The position numbers were made by a program, and so were the translations under genes. Below are positions 11,886-22,656 of a stretch of DNA of 64,000 bases, piece after piece (the stretch's first letter is position 1; every line of letters begins with the position of its first letter). A model generated the notes under the pieces. It was not told where the DNA came from, made no database searches, and saw nothing but the letters and a program-made list of their open reading frames with translations. The DNA lies in NCBI RefSeq assembly GCF_051622035.1, contig NC_135359.1, positions 24,028,001 to 24,092,000 of the forward strand, read 5' to 3'. The stretch is from Arctopsyche grandis. Taxonomy: Eukaryota; Arthropoda; Insecta; Trichoptera; Hydropsychidae.

Positions 11886-13022
11886 ACACCACATTAGTAA
11901 TCAAAACTTCAAGAAGAGTTTATTTTTCCAATTTCATAGTCACAAATCTCGTGATAGTAAAAAAGTATAAACTGGACCGGACACGCAATACACATGCATA
12001 TGTACATATATACATAGCACAAAATTGTAATAAATTTTAGATTCGCGTGTATATTATAGGTTCATTGTTGCGAGAACAAAGAGGCGGTATTCGCTTGGTT
12101 TCACGCATACACAATAGTCCGAAATCACCTGCAATAATAATATGGAGTGTTTGTGTCCAATGCGGTGTGCAGGTTTAATTAGGGGCGCGCGGTCGTATTT
12201 CGCGTTTAGTGGATGCGGGGGAGGTGTGGGAAGAGGGGGGGGGGTGGCCAAAACGCGGCCACGGGGCCCCGGGGCAGAGTCTTGGTCGGAGGGGGGCATA
12301 GCCCCGACCAAGGAACGTAAGGGTTGTCCCCGGAGCCGGTCGCCACTAAGCATAAAGTATCCCGGAAAGCAAATCCCGGCGTAATCCGGTGCAGCAATTT
12401 AGACCGTAGGAGACTCTACAGTCGAGGACCCGACAGGTACCCGAAACAGGGGCGTCCTAGCACTACAACAACACTATCCCTTAAAATAATAGATATACTC
12501 GTAAATAAAAATTATAATTTTAAAATTTTTATTAAAATATATTAAATAAAATAATTCTGATCAGTAAAGGAAGCTCTAACCGCTTTCATAGATTAATCGC
12601 TTACAATATATGTATGTAGCAATCATTGTATGGAATAAAATAATAAAAAAAAATTCAAACTTCAAATGAAAATATTCATATTGAAATTGTTCAGTTGTTT
12701 TTTTATCAATCGTTTTGATGTCAGAGAAGTTTTCATTGGTAGCCGTTTCTGTTTATTACACAATAATTATACACCTTAATAAAAGGTGTTTATTATTATT
12801 TTTAAATTGAATTTATGTCTAAATCATTAGATGTTTATATTTCTTATGTTGCATAAAATTTCTTAAATTTTCGATTTGAATTTATTGAATTCCGCCCTGC
12901 AAAATTTCTTTGATTTTTAACCTGAATGCTATTTAAATACACAGATTTTACCAGAGAAATGTTGTAATAATAGTAGTGGCTTTAGGCGTTATATTGTTGT
13001 TGTTATAAATTATAGAAATAAC
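11886..13022. other. Intergenic with a GC-rich patch at 12142-12480
   Basis: 12142-12480 is strongly GC-rich with a G10 run (12235-12244), CGGCCACGGGGCCCCGGGG and short inverted words (TTGGTCGG / CCGACCAA). Frames on both strands look compositional. The patch resembles the GC-rich interiors of local Helitrons but no termini were found. Confidence 0.4.
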
Positions 13023-13887
13023 AAGTGGCGGATCGTGGATAAGATATCTGGGGGTGCTGCGGTTGATTAAAAATAAAAAAAATGTTTATTTGGATTATAT
13101 TTTACTATTAACAACAAAATTATCAAAAATTAAACATTATATGTATTTTATTTCATTAAAAAATTGATTCTTCTGTCTTTTTTCCTTGTAAAAAGGTCTA
13201 TCACCTTTTCATTAAATATTTCACTGTTCATAATCATTTTTTTTCAATTGACAGCATAGACAAAGCCGTCAATCTTTCTTGAACCATTGTGTTTCTTATA
13301 TATGTATGCCTTTATTCTATTTATTGATGAAAAACACCGTTCTGGCTCAGAGGTAGTTTTTAACTTTTTAAGTTTTCTTTAATTGAAAATGAATCGATAT
13401 TACTAGATTGCAGCTTCTCTTGATTTTGATACCATCTTAAATAGTGACGTGTAGAAGGAAGTGTAGAAACGTAGAAAGTGTAAGAGGTGTAGAAGGAAAG
13501 ACAAAACGTGCAGAAGAAATGAGGAAAAATGAGGAGCTTGTCGAGCGCGCGGCGCGCACACGAACGCAAAAAGAAATGTGTACTGTTGGGAGTGCAGTAC
13601 GGACCAAGCTTCTAGCTGCCCCCGCGCCCCTCCTTCACCCACTCGGCATATTCCATCGAAAACCGTACTGCACAAAATCATAAATGATGCCTCACTTTCT
13701 GATATTAGTACCGCGATGTATGATCATTATTGGATGTATCAGTGTGCGGGCGAGCTTAATACACGCTTAAATAATATTGATATGTTCATATAATATACAT
13801 ACATTTATGTATATAATAATATTAAATTTTTCTCAATTTCCTTGGGGGTGCTGCAGTACCGCAGTGCGTATGGACGAGCCGCCACTG
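13023..13887. mobile_element. hAT element, 865 bp, with transposase remnant
   Basis: Inverted ends AAGTGGCGGATCG and CGAGCCGCCACTG flanked by a perfect 8-bp TSD GAAATAAC (13015-13022 and 13888-13895). Sub-terminal GGGGGTGCTGC is also present at both ends. Contains a minus-strand hAT dimerisation-domain remnant (13238-13363). Confidence 0.88.
13238..13363 (-). pseudogene. hAT transposase C-terminal dimerisation domain remnant
   Basis: Minus strand reads TTSEPERCFSSINRIKAYI, then after a TATA-like insertion shifts frame to RNTMVQERLTALSMLSIEKK. This matches the hAT C-terminal signature (S-x-ERxFSxxxRIKxxxRNxMxxERLxxLxxLxI). The frameshift makes it non-functional. Confidence 0.82.
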
Positions 13888-13895
13888 GAAATAAC

Positions 13896-15924
13896 TATGT
13901 AAAATTAAAAAGTTATGTAAAAAAATCTCTACATATGTATGTATATATATTATAAGAAAAAAATCGAATTTCATGTATTATTAAATGTCTTTAAGTTGGC
14001 TTATTGAAAAAATCATAAATACCTCATAATATGAATTCAAAAAAATTTAACTCTTATGTCAAGTAAAGGTTATACATTTTCTTCAATTACAAAATTTGGC
14101 GCTATTGATTGAGTATTATTATATGAAATTAATTTTAGTTTGAGACAAAAATACTTAAACTTTGCATATTAACAAATAAGATCAAAGGTCATAGTACGGA
14201 TTTCATTTATTTTTTTTACTAATTATATATACATATGTATATGAGGATTTTTTCTAGTGATTTTTCTCGATTATTATATTATATTTTATGAAATTTGTAT
14301 TTTTTGCAATATAATATGATTTTTTTATTTAATAGCATTTCCTTAAAGTCCTCAATTTCATATATCTTATAATATATGTATAATGTAATTTAGTCAAAAT
14401 CCAAGTAGTAAAAGTCTATTAACATAATCTAAAATTTTATTTTACTGTTAAATATGACTTTTTTTATGGATCCGCTTAAAAATATTTAAAAAATATCTCC
14501 ATTTTTTTTAACTATCTATCTCACCATAAAAGCAGTGATGTGTGCATTTAAATATTCTTCACATTACCTTAAAAAATACATACATGTATTTCAATTTAAT
14601 TGACTTCTCAAAACTTCATTGAAACTGCTTCTTTGATATATGTATGTATACGTAGGTTCTTATTTCATAAACTTTCTTAGACTACGCAATTTAATTTCAC
14701 CTTGGAGGTGGGGCGCGCACGCCACTGGCGCCGAGGAACGGGCAGGGCGGCGCGTGGCCGGGCGGGCTTACCCCGGCTAAGTTTTATTATGTTTAGGATC
14801 TTACCCTTACCCAGACGCGGCCATGCTACACTTAAGCCTTTTAGAAAGTTTCTCCGCAAAATTGACGCCAGCCGCCATTGAAAAAAAAAATAGATATATA
14901 TCAAATGAAAATAAAAAGAAAAACAAGATACATCGGTCGACAGCAGCCCGTTGTACTTTATAGCGCACCTAACAACCACCAAAATATTATCTTAGGCAAT
15001 CTACATACTTGTGCTAATATTCCGAATTATCACGGCATTGCTAAACGCTTCTTATGCCATTTAAAAACTTGCACAAATAATATTGAATTTGCGAGTGATT
15101 TGTATGCATAGAGCATACTTTTCGTGCGGACTCCTCTCGTGTTTGACTACCCTGGATCGAATCATTTATTTTACAAGAAAAGGGTTTCGAAAACACAAAG
15201 GTGACTTTTCGATGGAAAGTATTTTTCCAGCGCACATTTCACTTGAAGTTTTCACAACGTTTATATGAAATATTATAACTTGTTCTGTCCACGAGTAAAT
15301 AATAGACAAATATATCATTTATCAACAACACATATCCGCCGAACGATCGACGTCTTCATTATTCGCAACAAGCATACCGTATTATTTTTCAATGCAAAAA
15401 ATCGTGACCTATAGATCATTCACACTTTATTGATGGACGATTTCAATGGCGAAATTTTGACACAGTCGCTATTCTTTTGCTGGATTAGTCCAGCAATTGA
15501 TTTCATCTCGACGATTGAAATTCAAACATTTCAACGGTGAATGTGGATAGATTTATATTCAATGAGTAAGTGCTACCAAATCGCGGTCTATGTAATGAGA
15601 TTTCTTTTCTGGCAATTAAGCCTAACTCACAATAGGGAGCCGCATTACTAAAGCTGGTTTTGTTCCTGGACACGTGTCGGTCACACGTCCACAGCTAATA
15701 TAATATTTCCTTTGACGCTTATTAAATTATACTATCGGATTGATGTTGAAGCTAAATTCGCTGTCATTTATTTCGAAATGCGATATATGTACATACATAC
15801 ATTAATGATGATCGTATATTTTTGATAATGAGAATATGCATTACAAAGAAAAATATTTCGATGAACTGTTTCCGTCTAGGGGTTCCAAAAAACCACCCGA
15901 TAAAGAAGCTGAAGTTTAGAAAAT
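13896..15924. other. Intergenic
   Basis: A+T-rich except 14680-14880 (GC-rich, tentative first exon) and 15340-15650, a moderate-GC unique block with a perfect 8-bp hairpin TTGCTGGA-TTAG-TCCAGCAA at 15477-15496. Confidence 0.4.
14811..14878 (-). CDS. Possible first coding exon on the minus strand (tentative)
   Basis: Reads ATGGCGGCTGGCG onward (a YY1-type ATGGCGGC start context) for 22 codons, MAAGVNFAEKLSKRLKC and a few more, then hits a strong donor TCTGG|GTAAGG. Unspliced, the frame stops at once. The block 14680-14880 is GC-rich and unlike its surroundings. I do not recognise the peptide and found no following exon, so this may be chance. Confidence 0.18.
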
Positions 15925-16329
15925 AGCCAGCAGTATGGCTCGGTGGTTGTGTTAATGTCTAGCACCGAGAGGTTACCGGGAGGTTACCCTGCTTATCTTT
16001 AATGCTGCTGGTCAGCCTTGGATGTTTGTGACTCGAAGTCGAACGTTTCCTATTAGAGTTTGCCAATTTATCTGATTTAATTGCTGAAACGGTTCCTCCA
16101 TTAAATTGGCAAAAACGGTCCTACCCATTATGTCACCAATATCTGAATTTGATTTATGTACAATATGTAAAAATGTATGTACAAGTCTATATCCATAGAT
16201 GTCTCTATGGACTAATTAATTAATATTTAATTTTGTGTTCTTCAGCGATATATGTAATAAAAAAGCTGCAGTGTTTGTAATTGGCTAGGAAAGTGCATTG
16301 GGGTTTTCCTGTTAGGCCTTTCTGGTATA
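15925..16329 (+). mobile_element. tRNA-derived SINE, near full length
   Basis: Head AGCAGTATGGCTCGGTGG (A-box-like TGGCTCGGTGG), degraded B box, TGCTGCTGGTCAG junction, conserved body (CGTTTCCTATTAGAGTTTGC, CCATAGATGTCTCTATGG) and 3' tail CATTGGGGTTTTCCTGTTAG followed by GCCTTTCTGG. It defines the family's full structure of about 400 bp. Confidence 0.85.
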
Positions 16330-18899
16330 TACCTCTGTGAAAATAAATAAATATGTAAATTTGTAATATGTAAAAGGCTTGTAAAATATTAAAGGTCGGA
16401 TTCGAGGTGCATTCGACGTCAGATGAAATGAGTTCGGCGGCCGAATGTTGGAGAAACCTGATATATGTTGTATCATTCGTCGTAAGAAAGTTTTACTTCT
16501 CGTTTGAATCGCCCCTTGAGTCTTTGTTTCCTTGGCAAAATTTCATTTCCGTGGCCTTGTTTAAGTGATTGAAACTACTTTAATTAATAATTTATTGGTT
16601 TCTGACCGGGTCTTCGTCCGATACTTCTCACGGCAACCGTGCTATCTTTTTTGAAAACCTTTTTTTGTTGTTCAAAGAAATATACGCCTATTGCCTAAGA
16701 AAGTCTGTTATTATTCGGTAGTTTGGATAAAAAGACTAAAAATCTGGTTGATTGGAGCCAAAAAAGTCAAAAAGCCGATTTTCCGGTTTTGAAAGGCTAA
16801 AAATCCCTCGTTTCTGTCTAATGAAAATGCTGATCATTATTTATTACACTTGACCCGGAAAAAGAAAACACAAACCTTCGATACAGATAAGTGAAATTAA
16901 GTACGCGTCAAAACATAACGATTTTTTGATTGCTGCTAGGTGTGATTGATTGTCGGGGAAAATATTATTTTTCTTGTGTCAATACAAATTTAATCTGCAT
17001 ATTGCAAAGAAACGAGTTCACTGCGAACTCATTACTCACTAACAACCGTATCGGAACTGATTGGCGTAACAACATATCATTTTTTGTTAATTTTATCGTT
17101 CACGTACGTATTATAATATCGACGAAATAATAGGTAACACTGATAGTTGCAAATTTATCATCTATTTCTATAGGAATAATTGCCAAATATCTAATCGTGG
17201 ACTGTAATTGTACAACATATACAGTTCATATTGAATTTTATTCATAGATCCATTACTCACGAATCATAATGTGATATTAATAATTCAATAAGCATAATAG
17301 TTTAAATATTTCAATATTCCAATCTGCAAGATTTAGACGTTTCATTTTTTTTCTACTTAGAAAAAAAGATGGCGCAAAAAATTTACATAAATTATTGCAA
17401 AACATCTTATTCAAATAAAAAGATGTAAACGGAAACTTCTAGTATAATAAAGCAGTTTATACAAATATACAGGGCGTCTGACTAATACGGAATTTCTTAA
17501 TTGACACTCGGTTAAGTTTGACGACTTAATTTTGTATCATGGTAACTTTACAAGTGATTTTCTCGTATGTCGAATTGAATTTGAATACTCGATTTTCTAT
17601 TCTTATCCTTAATATGTGTATGTAAAACAAGTTTTGTTTGATAGGAAGTCTTCGATTCGATGATATGCAAAGGATTAATTACAATATTATATACTTTCTA
17701 ATGTGCACAAAGAATCTTCGAGATGACTGATGACCCGACAATAAAATATCGAGAGCACACCAACATCGCTTGGAAAGTATTACATAGTGGACAATCGAAG
17801 CCGGACCAAACGATACAATCGCATTCAAATGCTACAATACCGAACTGGTATTCACCATAACGAAAATGTCCCACTACTGATTGTAGAAAAATTTCTCGAG
17901 TTGTGTCCGCAAAGCATGCCTCGAGGCTTCAAAATCGATCTAAATACAATTTAAAAGCACTATGAGAAGCAATGCGAAAAAAATCGTTACTCGAGAGACT
18001 TCATCAACACCATGGGAAGTCGGTTTCGAATCTGTTACGCCGAAATTTTTGTGAGTGAAATCTAATTGAGCGATTATCTCAAATCGTGTGTTTTTCAAAA
18101 GTTCTCTTATATTTCAAAATTAGAACAATAAATTCGATCATTAATTTTCGTTACATTTATTTTTAGTGCGTAACGCATAAGCATTCTTTTATCATGCAAT
18201 TACGCACGTTTAATAGCTTTCTAAAGCACTCAACATCGATGTATTGAAATGAATATATACATATGTACATATTGTTAAGTGTAGCAAATACATACATTTT
18301 ATAGTATTAAACTATTTTATTCGATTTAAGTATAAAGCCACTGTGATAGTTTTTAAAGAAAATCGGACGGATTGGTTTAGATCGTTCGCACGATTTCTTG
18401 ATAGCTCAAATACATACATATGTATGTACATACGTTAGAGGTGTATCCATATTTAAAGGTACATACATACTTCCGTTTAAGGTTTTCACCACTTTTTTAC
18501 GACTAATCACTTTTTTATTTACTATTTTTTAAAACTCATCAAACCCTTCATTAATTTGCTTTCTCTTCCAGACGCTAAAAGAAAATCAACCGAAAAATTC
18601 CTAATTTTAACATTTTTATTAAAGAACATTATTTTCTAATTGTTGTCTTTTAAAACATTGTGCATTAAATTACATCCATTGGTTTTCCTTTTTTGTTTTT
18701 TCTCTTTAAGCTAATAACCTACATCAATCGAAATAGGAATAATTTAATTATAGGCAGAGTTAAGAATGAAAAAACTGCAGGTGTTTTCCACAGAGATGTT
18801 CAAATATATAATGCCCTTTCTGAGAGCATTAGAGGTGCTAGTAACATTCGCGCTTTCTGTTAATGGATGCCTCTGTGGAAGATGACGTAATTATATATG

Positions 18900-18901
<2 letters not shown>
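16330..18901. other. Intergenic
   Basis: Moderate-GC unique sequence at 16380-16650 and 17700-18060. The latter has a 48-codon open frame from an ATG at 17727, not recognised. No gene supported. Confidence 0.4.

Positions 18902-18990
<89 letters not shown>
18902..18990. repeat. (TA)n microsatellite, about 89 bp
   Basis: Uninterrupted TA dinucleotide run. The apparent coding frame across it (YIYIYI) is an artefact. Confidence 0.98.
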
Positions 18991-18994
<4 letters not shown>

Positions 18995-19196
18995 CATAAG
19001 TATATTATTTTAGGGTTACTAATTATAGTTTCGTTTAATTTTGTGAACTATGCTATATTCTAGTTGTTAGTTTTAGTTTAAAATTGTAATTGTTAAGTAA
19101 TTCATTAGCAATTTGCTATTTAATTAATAATAAATAAATACGTGGTAGAATATAAACGTAAAACATGATCCATTCTTCCAAGCCTTGAATTGAATT

Positions 19197-19577
19197 AACC
19201 AGCAGCACAAGTATGTGTAATGCTTTCAAATGAGTGGTCACGGATTCAATCAATGGCCTGGTGCTGCTGGCCAGACTTTGGATAACTGACTCCAGTTCGA
19301 TCGTTTCCTATCAGAGTTTGTCAATTTATCTTATTTCATTAAATGGTTCCAATAAATTGTCAACCTTGTCTATTTTTCACGAAAATTCAAATTTTCAGCA
19401 TCTCGAATCTTCTGATTTATAAAAATGCAAAATTTTTATTATTTATTTTATTATAAAAATGACAAATTTATCCATAGATATCTCTATGATGCTTTGTTAT
19501 TTTTTTTTATCGATGTTTATAATTGTCCAGGAAGGAGCATTGGGGCTTACATGTTTGGCCTTACTGGTTTATATAGG
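19197..19577 (+). mobile_element. tRNA-derived SINE
   Basis: CCAGCAGCAC head variant with GGTCACGGATTCAATC B-box region, GTGCTGCTGGCCAGACTT, the common body and tail CATTGGGGCTTACATG. The 3' end lies 8 bp from the Helitron at 19585. Confidence 0.8.
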
Positions 19578-19584
19578 TATAATA

Positions 19585-19878
19585 CTAGTGGTAAATAAAA
19601 CTATTCAAATAAATTTAATAAAATGTTTACTATTAGATTAGTCATGTTTAAGCGGCTTAAATTACAAATACCGAACAAAGCCGGGTAAAACCACTTGATA
19701 TTTGTTAAACATGGCAAATCTAATAGTAAACGTTTTATTAAATTTATTTGAATAGTTTTATTTTATTTAAATTTGTTGGAATATTCATTTGTTTTTTTAT
19801 TAAACTTAGCGTCACGGATTCTAGGAACCAAAACTTGCATACACACATACAAAGTCTCTTTCGAAATTATATATTAGA
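19585..19878 (-). mobile_element. Non-autonomous Helitron with internal hairpin, 294 bp
   Basis: Reading leftward: A|TCTAATATATAATTTCG start and ACCACTAG|T end. Inside, 19593-19651 and 19705-19766 are inverted copies (AACTATTCAAATAAATTTAA and complement), so the element contains a reversed copy of its own 3' part ending in GCCGGGTAAAACCACTTG. Confidence 0.65.
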
Positions 19879-20089
19879 TACATATATGTACATAATTATT
19901 TATTTTACAGCTATACACCCATATATATTTTTACATTAAACATGACATACATATACGGTCAAATATTGTACAGAAGTATTTTAAGTACTATGCAAATATT
20001 TATCAACATCAACAGATACATCTATGGTCGAATTTGCAAATTTGAAGCATTTTATACAAATCGGTGAAATTCTACATGCTTAAAACTCG

Positions 20090-20291
20090 AAATTTGAGAG
20101 AAATGGGTAAAGTTTACCAATTTGATGGAACCGTTTAAACGAAAATCAGATAAATTGGCAAACTGATAGGAAAGGATCGGCTTGGAGTCACATAGCCAAG
20201 TTCTGGCCAGTAGCAACCGGTGAGATTGAACCCGTGACCACTCTGTTCGAAATCGTTATATGCTAACCACTAGTCTATGTGGTTTGCATGT
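20090..20291 (-). mobile_element. tRNA-derived SINE, 5' part
   Basis: Body (TCAGATAAATTGGCAAACTG, GGAAAGGATCGGCTTGGAGT) followed by inverted head CAGTAGCAACCGGTGAGATT. The tail is missing. Confidence 0.75.
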
Positions 20292-20518
20292 GCATATGTA
20301 TAAAAAAATTCCTTACTCCAGTAAGTAAGAAAATTATGATCATTTTCATACCAAAATAACTGAAAAATCTAAAAAAAAATATTTCTCTTGTGCAGTGAAT
20401 GTTGTCGTAAAAAAATAACAAACAAGGCAACGTCAATCTATCCCGAAACACTTGATTATGTGAAAATGACATTGGAAAACCGAACCTCCGATCAATAATA
20501 AACCAGATATTACAAAAA

Positions 20519-20912
20519 GGTGACCGTCACCGCACCGACAGTCAAAAAATCGAAAATGGTCGTTTACCATGCATACATATGAAAAACGGTTGGTATATAT
20601 ATCAAGGGCGTGCGGTAAAACTCTCTCTCCCCCAGTCGTACATCCTCACTTAATTTGCGCGAACAGGATACAACAGGAACAAGAGGAACAGGATTTTCAT
20701 TCCGTATCCTGCGCGCGCACATTAAACAAGGTTGTAGGACAAAAAAAGAGATCATTTCACCGCATGCCACTGATATATATTATATACATATATGTACATA
20801 GTACCGTTTACCATGCACCTTTTTTTTGATTTTTCGACTAAAGATCTTTCGATTTACGATCTTTGCCTTCCGATATTTGCTCTATCGATCTTTTGACTTT
20901 CGGTGCCGTGAG
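20519..20912. mobile_element. TIR repeat family B, copy 1
   Basis: Left end GGTGACCGTCACCGCACCG is a diverged inverted match to the right end GGTGCCGTGAGGTAGACCC. ATTACAAAAAG occurs immediately outside both ends, a likely TSD. The interior shares long blocks with 57839-58190 (ACTTAATTTGCGCGAACAGG, ACAACAGGAACAAGAGGAAC). Confidence 0.65.
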
Positions 20913-21746
20913 GTAGACCCATTACAAAAAGCAGGCAATTATTTAAGACGCTAATGAGTAAAAAATAAAGAGCAGAACTACATATTTCAAGACCAAAAAG
21001 GTCTATATTTAACTTTCGAATTTTTTTTCGGAGCTTAACACGGAACTAATTCGTTTTTTCAACTAATTACAAAATATAATACATATGTAGGTACATACAT
21101 ACATACTTAATTGATAGGCGTGTGTATGTACATATATGCCGTTCGGTCGTAATCGGAAGTGTTGCAACAACGCTTGTGGGGCGTTTCTCGTGTGATCGCA
21201 TTGTTCCGAGGGAGTCATCTCGTTGTAATTGTGTGGCGATGGGGGCCCCTGGGGGGAGGGGGCGGAGCACCCGCCACGTGCTGGTCGGGTGTCGTCCGCG
21301 TGTCGAAGGTTATTGAGGGCGGGTGTCATGCGCCCCCGAACGTCCCAAAGACACGTTATTTATTTAACATGGTCGACCATCCATCCCTCACAGCGTCAAC
21401 GTAATAGATGTGTCAACATTCGAACGGATGCCCAGTTCCGTTTCGAGTATTTGTGTACACATACTTACTATCAAATAATACCACAGACAAATCCGATGCC
21501 GATTTCCACGCACAAGCAATCAAAGCTAATCAATTTTGTACTGAAAAAAAAAGTAATTTTGATTGATGAATCCTATATTTTGCTTAATTTCCTTAGAGAA
21601 ATCTCTCATTCGATCTTTCCGCTTCTAAAACTATTATTTGTACTTATGTGCAAAAATTATTAAATTTTATCGCATTTTGTTTCAAACTATAGTAAGCTGT
21701 TTTACGTTTTATTTTATTATATTTTATTACATACATATAATATATA
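20913..21746. other. Repeat extension then GC-rich unique patch
   Basis: 20913-21034 belongs to the family B duplicated block. 21120-21420 is GC-rich (GGGGGCCCCTGGGGGGAGGG) with overlapping frames on both strands, the longest 144 codons on the plus strand starting at a GTG; it lacks any recognisable domain. Confidence 0.4.
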
Positions 21747-22263
21747 CAGTGGTGTCACCCTAATGGTTTCCATGGGTTTCCGGAAACCCGTTGTTAAAAA
21801 TCAAAAGTTTCCGGAAACCTGTTGTTAGAATTCTAAAAATTCATATATTTTTTATCAAAAATTAATCAAATCTTGAAAATTGTTTTCGACGATTACAATT
21901 TCGAAAAGGTCGCATTCGATTACGTAGCAGATAAAGAGAAAATACTTTTTTTTCCGTTATGCGCAAGCAAAATTAACTGTTGACGGTTAAATGTGTAGCA
22001 TCATATGTATATGTATGTATGTATGTAGACATACATACATGTAGAATAACTTATTATGTAATGCTATATCTATGGTCTACAGTCTGCACTCGGAATCATC
22101 CTTCCTAATACAAGTCAAACTTTATTGTGTCGTTCTGTAAATACCCAAAGAAAGCCAAAGGCTCCAACTTTTTTTTTCATATATACATACATATATATGT
22201 ATGTATTTATAAATTGAAAAGTAATTGGAAACCCGTTGTTCCAAAATTGGGGTGACACCACTG
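21747..22263. mobile_element. hAT-type MITE, 517 bp
   Basis: 14-bp terminal inverted repeats CAGTGGTGTCACCC / GGGTGACACCACTG, with the sub-terminal motif GGAAACCCGTTGTT also inverted at each end. Flanks AATATATA and CATATATA match at 7/8. The right end abuts the tail of a minus-strand SINE at 22273. Confidence 0.85.
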
Positions 22264-22272
22264 CATATATAC

Positions 22273-22656
22273 CAGGAAGGCCTAACAGGTAAACCCCAAT
22301 GCTTCTTCATGGCCAATTACAAACAATGCGGCATTTTTTATTACATAAGTCGCTAAATTCCGAGACATATATGAATTTTAATTTGTACATAAATTTTATT
22401 TTACATTAATCATACTCAAATAGTGGTGACATGGTAGGAAGGTTTTTATCTAATTTAATCGAAGAACCGTTTCAACAATAAAATCAGAAAAATTGGCAAA
22501 CTCTCATAGGAAACGATCGACCTGAAGTCACAAATATTCAAGTCTGACCAGCAGCGTTACAGATATACTCAATCAATCGAAGTCAACTCACGGGATCGAA
22601 CCTGGCGCCTCTCAGCGCTAGGCAAAAGCCCTACCACCGAGCCATACTGCTGGCTG
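22273..22656 (-). mobile_element. tRNA-derived SINE, full length
   Basis: Tail CAGGAAGGCCTAACAGGTAA at left, body GGCAAACTCTCATAGGAAAC, inverted B box GGGATCGAACC and head ending CCATACTGCTGGCT. Abuts the hAT MITE 21747-22263. Confidence 0.85.

Noticed and set aside
18863..19063. Frame encoding a Tyr-Ile repeat
   Set aside because: Translation of a (TA)n microsatellite.
21229..21663. 144-codon plus-strand frame
   Set aside because: Starts at GTG, changes from GC-rich to A+T-rich halfway, no recognisable domain, and overlaps other frames on both strands; likely chance in a GC-rich patch.
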